A program made the translations under genes and the position numbers. A DNA stretch of 64,000 nt from Meloidogyne chitwoodi (Eukaryota > Nematoda > Chromadorea > Rhabditida > Meloidogynidae). Below, piece by piece: positions 22,760-35,094 of the stretch (position 1 is its first letter; each line of letters begins with the position of its first letter). The stretch covers positions 682,001 through 746,000 of the forward strand of contig JACZZP010000007.1 in the NCBI GenBank assembly GCA_015183035.1. The letters run 5' to 3'. The notes under the pieces were generated by a model. It was given only the letters and a program-made list of their open reading frames with translations, was not told where the DNA came from and did not search any database.

Positions 22760-23215
22760 GGATCGAGTTACAGACATCCAAAAATCGAATAACCATAGGG
22801 GGGGGGGTGGGCCAAGCTCTTCTTGGCGGTAAAAATTCAAATATGAGTATGATAGCTCATTCGACTCGGCTCTTCGAGACCAATCGAATGAGACCAAAAT
22901 CGTCTTGATTGAACGATTTTAAACAAAGTTATGATGGATCGAAGTTTGCTGGAAACACGTCAAACTTGGACCTATTGGGAGTGTTTTATGACTTCTTCAT
23001 GTGGGAGCCCATCCCTGGTTGGCTTTTGGTACATGCGTTATTCTACGGCGCAAATTACAACAAAATAATCAATCCAGTGAAAATAATTTAGGAGCAGCCT
23101 CGGTAATCACCTCAATGAGCTTACTACCCCCACCCCCTATGATTTTCCAATTTTCGAGGGTCTGTAACTCGGTCCCAAATGGCCGGACCGACTTCCTCCA
23201 CCCCTAGTTCGACTC
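22760..23215 (+). repeat. 23 kb repeat family, forward arm
   Basis: A non-coding repeat that includes ATGATAGCTCATTCGA, GTGGGAGCCCATCCCTGG and GCGCAAATTACAACAAAATA. About 22790-23115 is repeated inverted at 23948-24290. The GC content is well above the surroundings. Short frames over it are not genes. Confidence 0.85.
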
Positions 23216-23594
23216 AGTTTTCAGTGCTCTTAAGAATAACACCTTACTTGTTCAAATCAATCCATAAACAAAAAAAACCCCCCTATAAGTCAGTATAGCC
23301 AAAAAATTGTTTAAGATTAGCGAAAATAAAATTAAAAAGAAGAATTTAAACAAAAATCAGATTTTTAAAAAAAGTAAAATCAAGACGTTTTTGGTATCAT
23401 TCGACGCAGCTCTATGAATTCTTTTGAATGAGTTATAATATTTGTAATTTATCATAAAAAATAGTTTACACCCTCATACGTTTTTTTTTTTCAATGTCCT
23501 AACAAAGTATCAACTTACTTTCTTTACAAATAGATTGAATATTCTCTTTGAACTCTTTCGAATGACACCTCAATGATACAGAAGTAATCAAAAA

Positions 23595-23990
23595 AATTTT
23601 ATAAACAGATTTTCAAAAAAATTTGGCTGTACTATAGTATACCGGACGCAAAATTTTGTATCAAAAGACATACCATTCGATTCGTCTCGACGAGCTGAGT
23701 CGAATGGTACTACTCTCATGATGCGGAAATGCCTAAAAGTCGAGATACAAGCCCCTAAAATTCGAAAACCCAAAGGGGGGAGTAAGCACGAATCTGGGGA
23801 AGTATAGGTGGTTTTTTTTGTAGCAGTTCAAGTTACACAAGTGAGGTGTAATTCGAAAGAGCTCGGCGAGTTGAGTCGAACTAGCCCTGAACGAAGTCGG
23901 ACCAACGACTCTGAGCCGAGATACAGACCCCCGAAAATCGAAAAACCATAGGGGGAAGTAAGCTCTACAAAGTGATTACCGCGGCTGCAC
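23595..23990 (+). repeat. 23 kb repeat family, inner copy
   Basis: 23620-23785 (CTGTACTATAGTATACCGGA through the G-run) is repeated inverted at about 24255-24430. 23850-23960 is a third, diverged unit with the same TTCGA...TCGAA hairpin and the CGAAAAACCATAGGGGG end. Confidence 0.8.
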
Positions 23991-24440
23991 CTAAATTATT
24001 TTCATTGAATTAATTATTTTGTTGTAATTTGCGCCGTAGAATAACGCATGTACCAAAAAGCCAACCAGGGATGGGCTCCCAAATCAAGAAGTCATAAAAC
24101 ACTCCCTATAGATCCATGTTTGGCGTGCTTCAAGCAACTTCGATCCGCATAACTTTGTTAATAATCGTTCAATCAAACTGATTTTGGTTTCATTCGATAG
24201 GTCTCGAAGAGACCTATCGAATGAGCTATCATACTACTATTTGAATTTTTACCCTCAAAAAGAGCTTACTCCCCCCTATGGGTTTTCGAATTTTAGTGGC
24301 TTGTATCTCGACTTTTAGGCATTTCCGCATCATGAGAGTAGTAACAGTCGACTCAGCTCGTCGAGACGAATCGAATGGAATGTCTTTTGATACAACATTT
24401 TGCGTCCGGTATACTATAGTATATCCAAAAATTTTTTATA
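23948..24440 (-). repeat. 23 kb repeat family, inverted arm
   Basis: Reverse copy of 22790-23115 followed by a reverse copy of 23620-23785. At 24191-24223 it contains a perfect 15 bp stem with a 3-base loop (CATTCGATAGGTCTC / GAGACCTATCGAATG). Confidence 0.85.
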
Positions 24441-24792
24441 ACTAGAAAAAATTTTAAATAAGAAGTTCAAATTTAAAACAAATAAGAAAAAAGGTGCTAA
24501 AATAAAAATTTAATTCTAAAAACAAATTTTTAAATAAAAATTTTAAACATTTATTTTAAAAAGAAAATTTAGAAAAAATAATTAAAAATTTTAAAATAAT
24601 TTTTAAAAATAAAATTTAAATAAGAATTAAAATAAAATTTAAAATATAAAAATATGAATTGAAAAAAAAAAAATCTTAAAACAGAATTAAAAAATTTATA
24701 TATTTTAGAAGAAATAAGAAAAACGGATAAATAAAAATTCTAAAATAAAATAAAATATTTTTATTTGTAGTAGTTATCCCTCACACTTTCTT

Positions 24793-24842
24793 CCCCTTTT
24801 CCCGCACTTTCCTAAAGGTTTAGGAAAGTGCGGGAAAAGGGG
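24793..24842. repeat. 50 bp perfect palindrome
   Basis: CCCCTTTTCCCGCACTTTCC then TAAA, two G, and the exact reverse complement: 24 bp arms around a 2-base centre. It is GC-rich in an A/T-rich setting. Part of it is echoed at 24903-24923. It could be the core of a foldback element or a transcription-stopping hairpin. Confidence 0.85.
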
Positions 24843-24939
24843 CGGGGTTTATAAGCCAAAAGGGAGAGGATTGTAAACCAATAGATTTTTTGAAAGAGTA
24901 AATGGAAGTGTGGCTCCGCCCCTTTTTTATTTTTTATCT

Positions 24940-27150
24940 TGTAATTAAAAGGTGTGAATTAAAAAAATAAAAAGCGATTTTTGATAAATTTTTTCTTAAA
25001 TAGACTATTTTTAAAAAACAATATATTTTAATTATTTAATACATATTTTAAATAATTAAAATAATGTTTATTCTAATTTTAATGATATTAATCTAAATTC
25101 ATATTTTTATCGAATAAAAATCCATGCATTTTATATATTTCTTTGCTTACTTCAATAAATCACATGTATAAATAAAGAGAGAAGAGAAAAATCCTTAGGT
25201 TAAATAATATTGTTTATATCTTTATTAGGCTTTTTAGTTCAAATATAAAAATATTTATGTTGCATTTCCAACAAAAAAGAAAGCCGAATTTGTTTGATTT
25301 ATTTATAAATAAAAAATAATTTTTGATAAATTTAAATTTAAAAAAAAGTATAATTTAACATTAATCTCAGAAGAAAAAAATTGAAATTAAAAAAATAAAT
25401 TTATATTTATGTATAATATAAATTTGTTAATTTTTATTAATTAAAAATTGAAATTAAATAAAATTTTAATTTCAATTTAAATTATTTGGTTATTTTTATT
25501 AAATAATTTTTTATGCTCCATGTAAAAACACGTTACTACGATGGATTAGAATTACTAAGAAGAAAAAACAAACGAGGTAAATAAATTTTAAAATTTTAAT
25601 TTATAAATAAACATAAATTTTAGTGCTAAAGAAAGAAATGTCCAAGGAGGATTTTGATTATTTGCAAACACCACAGCTTATTTAAATGTAAAAATTTTAC
25701 TTTTAATAAATAAAGGCAAGAAATATATAATTCAGTAGTATATACCATATTTTTACCTCATTTCTTATTTTATAAAAATCAATTTTTACAAAATTAAAAA
25801 AACAAGTTTTATTTTCATAATTTTTCCACCGCAAAAAAATAATAAAAGAAAAATTGTATAAAAAAAGGTAAAAAATATTTAAAATTATTTTTAAAGTAAA
25901 AATTAATTAAAAAAAATATTAAAAATTATTTTTAAAGTAAAACATTAATTTAAAAAAAATATTTAAAATTATTTTTAAAGTAAAACATTAATTAAAAAAA
26001 AATATTAAAAATTATTAAAAATTAATTTAAAAATTATTTAAAATAAAATTAATTAAAAAATTAATAAAATTTATTTAAAAAAATATTAAAAATTATTTTG
26101 AAACAAAAATTAAATTATAAATAATAAAAAATAATTTTTTAACTTTAAAACTATTAAAAAAATATAAATAAAAAAAGAAAATATTAAAAATAATAAAAGA
26201 AACACAAAAAAATTAATTAAGAGGAAAAAACAAAAACATTTGAAATCAAGTTTAAATAATAAAAAAATCGCAAAATAAAAAAGGTCTATAATAAAACAAA
26301 CAAATAAAAAAGGTCTATAAAATAAAACAAATAAAAAACACGTAGTTAAAAATTAATTGTAGAAAAAAATGTTAAACAATAAAGAAATAAAATAAAATAA
26401 AGTTTGAATAAAATAAATAATGTTTATAATTAAAAGAAAGAATAATATTTAAAAAACATGAAACAATACACTAAAAAGGCAATGTTGCGTAAAATAATAA
26501 TAAAGGTTTTTAATAAAAATAATAATAAAAAAACTCGTTAAACAATAAGCAGTACAAAGGTAAATAATATATACATTAAAAATTGGAACAAAATTAAAAA
26601 AACGTCTGTAAAAAACAAGAATTAAATAAATAATATTAAAAAAATTTTATCTCAATAAAATAACAATAGAATTGTTTAGTATATAAGATTAGCTTTTCGA
26701 GCTCTTTAGAATAATTCAATTTTAAAAATTAATTTACTACCAATATATTTCTATGTGCATGAACCTGTTTCTCGAATTCTACTCATTACATTTTTAAATA
26801 AATAACTCATTCGATTCAGCTTATGGGCTTGTAAGTTTAAAGTATGCGTAAAGCAAAACAAATTGATGCATAGACTCGACCATCCTGTAAAAAAAACTTT
26901 TGTTGCGAAAGTTATTTCACAACAAAATTTATTTTATAAAAAATTGCCTTTTTAATTTCTTTTTCAATTTCTACAAAATATTTATCCTTTTAAATAAAAA
27001 ACAATTTTAATTGAAGAACGAGAAGCTTATTGAATACGAAATTTTAGAGTTTTAAATAGAAACAATAAGGGGCGTAGCTTAACATAAATATTTAAAAAAT
27101 AAGAAAAGGAAGCGTGATCGAAATTAATCACGCCCAAAAAAAAAGAACAG
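24940..27150. other. AT-rich gene desert
   Basis: No gene. 25870-26030 is an A/T tandem repeat of about 42 bp (about four copies with TTATTTTTAAAGTAAAA). 26690-26890 has slightly higher GC and one TTCGA word of the 23 kb family. Confidence 0.5.
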
Positions 27151-27177
27151 GAAATCTTTATTTGGGATATTTGATGA

Positions 27178-27982
27178 TTAATAAAAAAATATAAATTTAT
27201 AAAAGGTTGCTTTTCTCGCGACACTTCGAACGTAAAGAAAAAGAAATACAATAATAATAAGTTTAAATCTTATTGAAGAAGGTATTTCAGAAAGATGATT
27301 GTTGTCCCATTCATTGGAAAGTTTAATCAAATTCTGAACTGACTCATGCACTAGTTCAATTTTAGTCCAAAATTCTGCACGCTCGGACGTAGATCTGCAT
27401 CCAGTATGTGGGATGAGGGTTAGACAATCATAGGAGAGTGCACGAATGCGCTTTAAACAATATGCTTCTTTTGAGTGGGATCCTCGGGTGTCATATTCTT
27501 TTTTGCATTCTTTAAGTAATTTTTCCTTCTTCATTTTTAAGAGTAATATTGATTTGTCCTCCTTTTTTTCGGGGATTATTACTTGTAGTGGTGCGTTGTA
27601 AAAAGTCTCATTCGAAACAAGACTTGGTCGTTTCTTTGGAATTGTGGGCAGAGTGAGACTTTCTCGATTATCTTCTATTTTTCTTTTTTCTAATATGTTG
27701 TTTATCATTTTTATTCCAGTCTTTCTTTCAGTCTCAAATAATTCTCTAATAGAAGTATGTTCATTTTCTGTAATCAATTTCTAGATTTTATTTCTAAATT
27801 TGGTTTTTTACTTGATACAGTTTGTTTACTTGCCATTGACGGTTTTTCTAATTTACTGCTTTGTTTAACTTGTTCATTTTCTTCACTCGAGTATGCCAAT
27901 TCGTCGGAATTTTCACTTTATGTCCAAAAACATCTTTCATTAACTGGATATCTTTGCCTGGAAATTTGGGTTTGGGAGGCAT
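27178..27982 (-). CDS. spliced gene of unknown function (about 240 aa)
   Basis: The ATG at 27982-27980 starts MPPKPKFPGKDI. After a frame change near 27950 the strand reads an acidic Ser-rich segment (ENSDELAYSSEENEQ). A 38 nt GT...TCTAG intron (27781-27818) then leads in frame into ITENEHTSIRELF and about 190 further codons to 27178. The first break could be a 29 nt GT-AG intron, short even for this genome, or a frameshift. The body is Lys/Glu-rich with a conserved-looking Cys/His/Trp section (KEAYCLKRIRALSYDC...). An AATAAA (minus strand, 27162-27157) follows the stop. No family is recognised. Confidence 0.55.
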
Positions 27983-28191
27983 AAGTAAGTTTTTATTTTT
28001 AAATAAAAATATTTAAGACAAATAAATAAGTTATTAAAATTATCGTGAATAAATATTTATAAAAAGATTTTTCAATTGTTTTTATATTAAAAATGATGAG
28101 CCGAAAATATGAATCATTTATGATTAACAACATAATATTTAAAAATTTCCATGGTTCCTCATCAAATGTACTTATTTTTTGTGAGGATGAG

Positions 28192-28199
28192 TAAAAAAC
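28192..28199. repeat. target-site duplication of the 28.2 kb TIR element (left)
   Basis: TAAAAAAC precedes the element and is repeated at 28635-28642. Confidence 0.75.
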
Positions 28200-28634
28200 G
28201 GTACTTTTCCGTTATCCCTACGCACTTTTGCGGACTTTTTTTTTTTGCGGACAATTTTTAATTTATATAAAACAACTACAATAAAAAGTTACTCCAATGG
28301 CCAATATTTCCCCAAGCAATCATAATTTCTTTAAAAACGTCTCCATCGCGACAAACTCTAGTTTTGTGTAGAAGACCACGTCTTGTAAGAATTCGATGGC
28401 ATCTTTTTCAGTTTTTGGCAAATCCCAAATTTTCATTATAAATAAAAAAAGACTAAAAAAATAAAAAATGATAGACTAATTTATTCTTATTTTCATATAC
28501 ATATATTATACACCAAATATAATTGATTGATTGGCTGTCAACGGCATATTGAGGGAAAAGGGAATATGGAAAGACAATTATAATTGTCCGCAAAAAAAGT
28601 CCGCAAAAGTGCGTAGGGATAACGGAAAAGTACC
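28200..28634. mobile_element. non-autonomous TIR transposon (435 bp)
   Basis: Begins GGTACTTTTCCGTTATCCCT and ends with the reverse complement; the inverted match runs about 50 bases, through CGCACTTTTGCGGAC, a T-run of different length and GCGGACAATT. It is flanked by the 8 bp duplication TAAAAAAC. No transposase is inside. The GG terminus and 8 bp duplication would fit a Merlin-like or hAT/MULE-like MITE, but the superfamily is not settled. Frames over it are shadows. Confidence 0.88.
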
Positions 28635-28709
28635 TAAAAAACATTTTTTTCCAACTAAATGAGTTGTTTCCTTTAAAAATGTATTGTACCTTATCTTTTT
28701 TAAGCAAAA

Positions 28710-29690
28710 TGATTCGACTAAAAGAATTTCTACAACCAAAATTATTTGATAAGATTTTTTCTCTTTAATCTTCTCACATTTGTTACGTTAGGGAATATCC
28801 TTGTTAATCACATTGTAAAAAACTGTTGATGATAAATTAAAATTTTCTATAGTTTCAAAATATAATTGGTCTCTGACCTTTAAATTGAATTATATTCTTC
28901 ATATTTTTTAGTTCGATATGAATTTGATATCCCTCCCCCTTCTAAAAGAGAGATACAAAACAATATGCACATTAAATTTAATAAGTATCTATATATTCGA
29001 AAGAAAATTCGAAGTTTACTTGTTATACATATTATCAAAAGACAGATAAAAATATTAAAGCAAGAATCACAAAATTTCGTGCTTCTAATATGAAAGTTAG
29101 TAGGTCATAGTTAAATTATTTATCAAATTTTCAATAAAATTCCAACTAGACTTGTTTGTTCGGGTTTAAACTTTTTAGAATCCGATTGAATCAAACCTTG
29201 ATTATTTTCAAACTCAATCAATTATAAATAGATTTCCTTTAATTCTTATATCAGATGTGCCACCCAAATACTTTATTTTGCACTTTATGTCTATATTGGC
29301 ATGATTAAAGCTTAGTCTTTTAATTACCCAATTTCTGTGTTGAAATTGTTCTTCAACCTTATATATTTAATTATCAATTAAAAATTAAAAGAATTAATAA
29401 AATTTTTTATACAATTAATTAAATTTTTATATATTTTTGGGCTTAAGAGTGGATAAAAAGGGGGAACTTCTCTTTTTTATATTAACAAAATTAGGCGGGG
29501 AAAAATGGTAATTAATTTTTTTTCTAGACAAATAAATTCTTAAATAATCTTAAACAATATAAAAATAGAACTTAAACTAAAAATTATAAACAAAGTAATA
29601 AATTTTTAATCAAAAGTACAAATTCCTCTATAAGAAACTAATAAAGACATTCTTGCCAAATGCTTTTTCGCTAGGGAAAAGTTAGGCTGT
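28710..29690. other. AT-rich intergenic DNA
   Basis: No gene seen. Confidence 0.4.
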
Positions 29691-29739
29691 TGATTGAATG
29701 AAGAGTGAAAAGTGCTGGTTTGGCCAAAAATTTCCGCTC

Positions 29740-29960
29740 CCACGTAATATTTGTCCGTAAAACCAATAAAACCCTATTTGAAGCAATTGTTGCCACCTTC
29801 CATTTCTCCTATTATTCCCATTATTCCTTTGGCTAAACCCCGCAAATTCCTCTAAGCGTTGTATATCCCAAGCAAATTTATCAGCTATTTAGTAGGTTAG
29901 AGTCTCGCTAGTTATCGGAATAAACCAGACAAATCACTCCACGAACTAAAAACGGACCAG
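29740..29960 (+). promoter_or_regulatory. LTR/leader-like GC-richer stretch
   Basis: Contains CCTATTATTCCCATTATTCC, GGCTAAACCCCG and GGAATAAACCAG (an AATAAA word), echoing 15640-15690 and the 16.97 kb stretch. It lies next to the Env-like remnant. No paired LTR or target duplication was found. Confidence 0.3.
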
Positions 29961-30164
29961 TTGCTTATTATTTTATTTTAATTTTATTTTTTCCTTTTTC
30001 CATTTATTGCTTTATATATATATTATTTTTTATTAGTTTGTACTTTTTGTTTTTCCCCATCTTTTTTCTTTTTTTTAAATTAATTACCAAATATATATAT
30101 TTATTTATTTAATTATTGTATTTTTAATATATATTTATTTATTTTAATTTTAAACATTCTTAAT

Positions 30165-30525
30165 ACTAAGAATGTAACATCTGTGCATTTGGCTATGAAA
30201 CTAAGATCATTTTCACAAGTTACTTCTGCGAAGGCTATTCCATTTGTAGTCTTGCACGTGTAATTCAGATCTGCGCCAGTCCTACACTTATAACACCCAC
30301 CAAATTCGAATATTTCAATTTCACATTTAGTCAGTCATCAATTATGACTGCTCAAATTATTTACTTTAATTATCACATCAACGGGCATATCATAAATCTC
30401 AGAATATACGTATTTTCCATCATGATAAATCTCCATCGAGAGTCATAGGCTTCCGGTATTTTGTGCATGTCATTACTATGTTTCACAATGTATTCTTTAC
30501 TAGAATTTCCCTTCAAGATTTATAA
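30165..30525 (-). pseudogene. Env-like glycoprotein remnant (phlebovirus G2-type fold)
   Basis: The minus strand holds a Cys-patterned segment: FGGCYKC, then C about 13 residues later, a Gly, and further spaced Cys (roughly GCYxC...C......G....V.C...F...C). This spacing is that of the G2/Gc-like envelope domain carried by some BEL/Pao elements of nematodes. An upstream piece reads in another frame, and the two are separated by stops, so the copy is dead. The assignment rests on Cys spacing and context. Confidence 0.55.
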
Positions 30526-30894
30526 ATTAAAAGAAAAAATATAAAAAAACAACCACGGCATACAGTACAACGAAACAAATCCATACCCATACAATGCTCG
30601 TAGACATGTTGAATAAACTTGTGGCTCACAAATTTTGAGCATAATTGACAAATAGCATCGCGTTTTTTTTTTAATTAGAAATCGTCTCCACTTACAAGTG
30701 CATTTAAATTAAATTTAAATAGAAATTGTTCTTTTTGTATTTTATTTTTTCTTTTCATAAAGCTAATAATAATAGGTCTAAGTTTGACGTGTTTGTTGAA
30801 TAAAATAAATATAATAGTCTACGGCCTAAAAAATTATTTTAATTAAAATAAAAATTTAAAATAATATTTACATTATATAAATATTAAAATTAAA

Positions 30895-31207
30895 AAATAT
30901 ATTAAACAAAATGTTAGTTTATTTGATGTAAACAGCTTGTATTTATATAAACTTTTTATAAAAAAAAAGTTAAAAAAAGATGAGCAATCAAATAGACATT
31001 TTATAAACTAAAATATACTAAAAACTAAAAAATAAAATAAATTTTCTTTTTCATTTGATTAATTAGAGACAATTATTTTTTAGTCTATTTTAGTATATAA
31101 AATGTTTAATTTGATTGGTAATCTTTTTTTTTAACTTTTTTTATAAAAAGTTTATATAATACAATCTGGTACATCAAATGAAGTAACATTTTTTAATATA
31201 TTTTTAC
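30895..31207. mobile_element. foldback hairpin element
   Basis: About 30895-31033 is repeated inverted at 31068-31207 at roughly 85% identity, with a spacer of about 35 bases (TATTAAACAAAATGTTA...TATACTAAAA on the left). The structure is that of a MITE or foldback element; its target duplication is not clear because the flanks are A/T runs. Confidence 0.7.
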
Positions 31208-31470
31208 TCTTTAGTATTTTGTTATAAATAAAAAGCAACAATTGTCGTGTATATGCTTTGCTTTTACATCTATCCTTATAATCTTTTCTTTTTTTATTCT
31301 TTTTAAAATTTTTTATTTTTTAAAAAATAAATAATTTTTCTTTACTTTTAAAAATAGTTTAATTTTAAATAAAATATAATCTATTGTTTCATTTTATATA
31401 ATTATTTTATTTATATTGTTTAGAAATATCTTTTACCTTGTAATTGTTAATTTTATTTTGTATAAAAAAT

Positions 31471-31520
31471 ACTACGATTTTTTACACTTTTTTTCAAAAA
31501 AAGTGTAATAAAATCGTAGT
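31471..31520. repeat. 50 bp hairpin
   Basis: ACTACGATTTTTTACACTTT and its inverse meet at the centre with a single indel between the arms. It sits just past the 3' end of the coding-like exon 31705-31558 (minus), where it could act as an RNA hairpin. Confidence 0.75.
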
Positions 31521-31557
31521 ATATATTACCTGCCCTATTTTCGCCTTGCTTTATATT

Positions 31558-31705
31558 TTAATTTCGGTATAAATATTTTAAATTGGAAATCTGTGTATTG
31601 TTTATTTTAACCTCAAATTCCGAGATCAACGCTACAAATGGAGGTCCTAGCGTTGCCATTCCATATAATTTTATTTCTTCTCTGCTTTTCTGCTTTAATG
31701 CAGGA
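31558..31705 (-). CDS. exon-like open frame, unknown
   Basis: About 48 codons: ALKQKSREEIKLYGMATLG, then PPFVALISEFEVKINN, to TAA 31560-31558. Composition is protein-like. The opposite strand has a 26-codon frame resembling a signal peptide (ATG 31638), a competing but weaker reading. No family is recognised. Confidence 0.35.
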
Positions 31706-31719
31706 TTTTATAAAATAAT

Positions 31720-32780
31720 AATTTTTTATAATTATTCCTCTTAATAAATATTTTCTTCAATTTCTGAGTATAGTTGTTATGAAACGGAACAAATCATAAA
31801 AAAAGAAAGTAATCAACTTAATGAAGAAAAAAAATAATATAGAAGAAATAAATAAAATTTTAATTAAATAATATGAATCAAACTAATAAAATTAAAGTCG
31901 AAAAAAATGCTAAAGTAATTTTTATTATAAAATTATAGTTATAAAATATAAATTATAAATAATATTATTACAGAGCAATCTAATACAATAATAATATAAG
32001 TGTTAAAAAATTTATAATTTGCTTAAGAAAATTTGATAGTTATAGAAAGTGTTACATTGATTAATAATAGGTAAAAGACCCTGCAAATATATAGATGTAA
32101 AGAAGTAGCATGGATGCTATACACCGAAGGCCAACAAACTCCTTATACTAAAAAATTTTACTTTTCCATTTTGTTTATAATTTCTTAAATTTAATTTAAA
32201 CATTAAAATATAAATAAAACCTTTTATTTAATAATTTCATTTCAATTTATTTTAAAAATAAATATATTTTTTCTGTTAAATTTAAATTTCTATGGATTTA
32301 AGAAGATTCTTAGAGAAATTGTATTGATGAAGTTTTGGCCAATGGTATTAATTTAAATTTTTTATTTATTTTTATTTCAAGAATATTCCCCGGATCTATG
32401 AGTTCGCGCAGTTTATCCCCAGAAACAAAAGCTGTAAAAATTAAATAAATGTGAATTACTCCGCCATCGTTGACATTATAAAAATAATATTGTGTAAAAG
32501 CTTATGGACAATGAGTTGAAAAAATCTAAGGATTTGCATTCATAAGTATTTATCACGAAATTTATAATATTTCAGTTAAAATTAAAATTTATTTTTTTGA
32601 AGTACTTAAAATATTTAATTTTAATTATTATTTATAGAATAACGAATAATTTAATTAATTTTTAAGAAAATTATTAGCCAAAATAATTGTAAAGCCAAAT
32701 TGTAATAAATATTCTGTTATTGGAGATTTAATTTAATTCAAAATTAAATTTTTATATAAATTAAATAATGTTTTATATTT
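31720..32780. other. AT-rich DNA with a dispersed repeat at 32282-32340
   Basis: 32282-32340 is the partner of 340-410. No gene otherwise. Confidence 0.45.
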
Positions 32781-32781
32781 T

Positions 32782-33126
32782 ATGAGAAATGTTCAAAAAT
32801 ATGTATTTTTTATCTCTTGGGAAAAAAAGAGACACAATTTAAGCAATAAAACAATCATATTTACGATCATATTAAATTTATTCTATATTAGAGTTTTTCA
32901 GTTCATTGGTATTCTTTTTTTAAGGAAATTTCTATACCAATACCTTAGTAAAATATTGAAAATTTCAAAAATATCTAAAATTCTCGACTCAACTAATCCT
33001 CTCAACTTTATTTCCATCTTGGACTACTTAGACGAAGAATTTGAATCGATTCCCCCCACGCTCCGTGACGAAATTGAACGCACCGATATTAAATTTAATG
33101 ATAAAGACTTAAAACAATATTTCTAA
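32782..33126 (+). CDS. ORF with protein-like C-terminal half, unknown (114 aa)
   Basis: The first half is A/T-driven hydrophobic sequence. From about 32910 the frame becomes convincing: SKILKISKISKILDSTNPL, then ISILDYLDEEFESIPPTLRDEIERTDIKF to TAA 33124. The real gene may begin at an acceptor near 32921 (TTTTTTAAG) rather than at the ATG. No family is recognised. Confidence 0.35.
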   Translation: MRNVQKYVFFISWEKKRHNLSNKTIIFTIILNLFYIRVFQFIGILFLRKFLYQYLSKILKISKISKILDSTNPLNFISILDYLDEEFESIPPTLRDEIERTDIKFNDKDLKQYF

Positions 33127-33129
33127 ATA

Positions 33130-34325
33130 CATAAATTGAAGCTGTTAATGTGGAAAACATGGTTTCCACCTTAGAAATCTAATATTTCTAAGGTGTTCTT
33201 AGAAGAAATAATAATGATAATAATTAAAGTTGAATGAAAAAGGATATTTTATTAATAAAATCAATCCTTAAAAAAAGGATTCAAAAGATATAAATCAGTA
33301 AAAAAATTTTCATGGCCCTGGACTCAGCTCTCAAACAATAAACAAGTGGAAAATATTTATTTAAATATTATATATTTTGCGTTTTGAAACGAAAAATATT
33401 TCGAAATGCCAAAAAATAAAAATATATTTTGCGCGTAATTTAGAAAAATTAATTAAAAATTAATAAACAATAATTTATTTTTTTGTTAATTTTAAATAAA
33501 TTAACTTAATTAAAAAATACATTTGTTCAATTACATGCCTAAATATTTATTTTTAGAATATTTTAAAAAAATAAAAAGCTAAAAATAAAAAAATATAATT
33601 AAATTTTTTTATTTATTTTTGGATTTTATCAAAATATAAACTTTTTTAATTAAAAAAATTTGCAAATACAAATATATTTAAATGAAAACAAACATTTAAT
33701 AGTATATAAATTATTTATATATTTATGGGAAATATTAAAAATATTTATTAATTTATTTATTTTATATTTTTAATAATATTTTTAATATTGTTAATACTTT
33801 AAAAAAATTTTTATGCTTTTTGGCAAAAAAAATATATTAAAGAATTTTTATAATAAAAAATAAATAAAATGTTACATTTTTATTTAAATATAACAATTAG
33901 AAATTTGGTTTTTGCCTTTTTGGCATTTTTTCAAGTATTTTATCTTCCTTGGGCTTATTTTGAAAAATTGGAAAAAAGTTATAAAAATAAAAAAAAATAA
34001 AATTTTCTCTTTTATTTATTGCTTAACAGAAAAAGACTTAAAATAAAAAATATGATATATATATTTGAATGGATTTAATAATAAAAAAAGAAATAAAATA
34101 AAAATAACTTTAATTATTAAAAAATAAATAACTTAATACAAAAATTCCTAAAACGAATAAAATCAATTGTATCGATTCAGATCCATATTCTAGTTATACA
34201 ATATACATATGTCTTATAAGCTGTTGATTTGTAAAATCGAAAATAAAAATATTAATAATTTTTCATTTTTTATACACTTTTTAAAAGGCACTTTTATTAT
34301 TTTTATTTTTCTCTTTCCAATCATC
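33130..34325. other. AT-rich gene desert
   Basis: No gene. A short inverted repeat (CCTTAGAAAT at 33169 against ATTTCTAAGG at 33182) lies just after the preceding ORF and could be a hairpin. Confidence 0.4.
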
Positions 34326-34327
34326 GT

Positions 34328-34500
34328 TTAAACATTTATCAAAACAAAACTTTAAATTCAAAAAATTTACTAAAAGGAATATATTTATATTTGGAGGTTT
34401 AACACAAAAAGGTGCTAATAAGATAAATCTGATGGAAGATTTATATAGGCTTTACATAACGACATCGAAATCTTAACTATGAAGACCATACTGTTTGCAA
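34328..34500 (+). repeat. dispersed repeat copy 2 (partner 1287-1420)
   Basis: Contiguous copy of the repeat that is split near 1.3-2.07 kb. Confidence 0.55.
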
Positions 34501-35094
34501 AAAGTACTTTCAAAAAATATATAAATTGATTCCATTTAATTTGTCTTTTAAATAATTGAATAAAATTTATTAGTATAATATTTTTTAATTTTTTTCATGA
34601 AATTATTTTTGTAAGTATTTAGAATCGTCTACAATTTTTAGTTCAGAATTAATTTTTTTAATATTTTACGACATAAATGGTATGAAAAATTATAATATCG
34701 ATATAGAATATTTCGACTAAAAGTACTTTTACTATTGGTTTTAATTTCTCACGACAAAAATTTATAAAAGATTCATTGTTTGAGTGCCTTCGTTTATTAT
34801 TAAATTTGAATTATTTATAGACCGAAATCAAAGAAATTATTTGGATAATATTTTTGTATATTTTTATAAATATAAATTATTAAAATTTAATAATTTTTTA
34901 AAATTAACTTAAAAATAATTAACATATTATTTTATAATAATGATATCTCCGATCTATTATTTCCCTTTTATCTTTATCATGCATAAATAGATGTTTTTTA
35001 GTTCAATAATATCATTACTTGACTAATAAATTAATTTTAAAAAATTAAAAAAATTGAAATAAAAAGCTTAATAAATTACAGCATTTACACTCAT

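Noticed and set aside
31638..31718. 26-codon plus frame resembling a signal peptide
   Set aside because: Too short, with no following exon in frame; the minus strand gives a longer and more protein-like reading.
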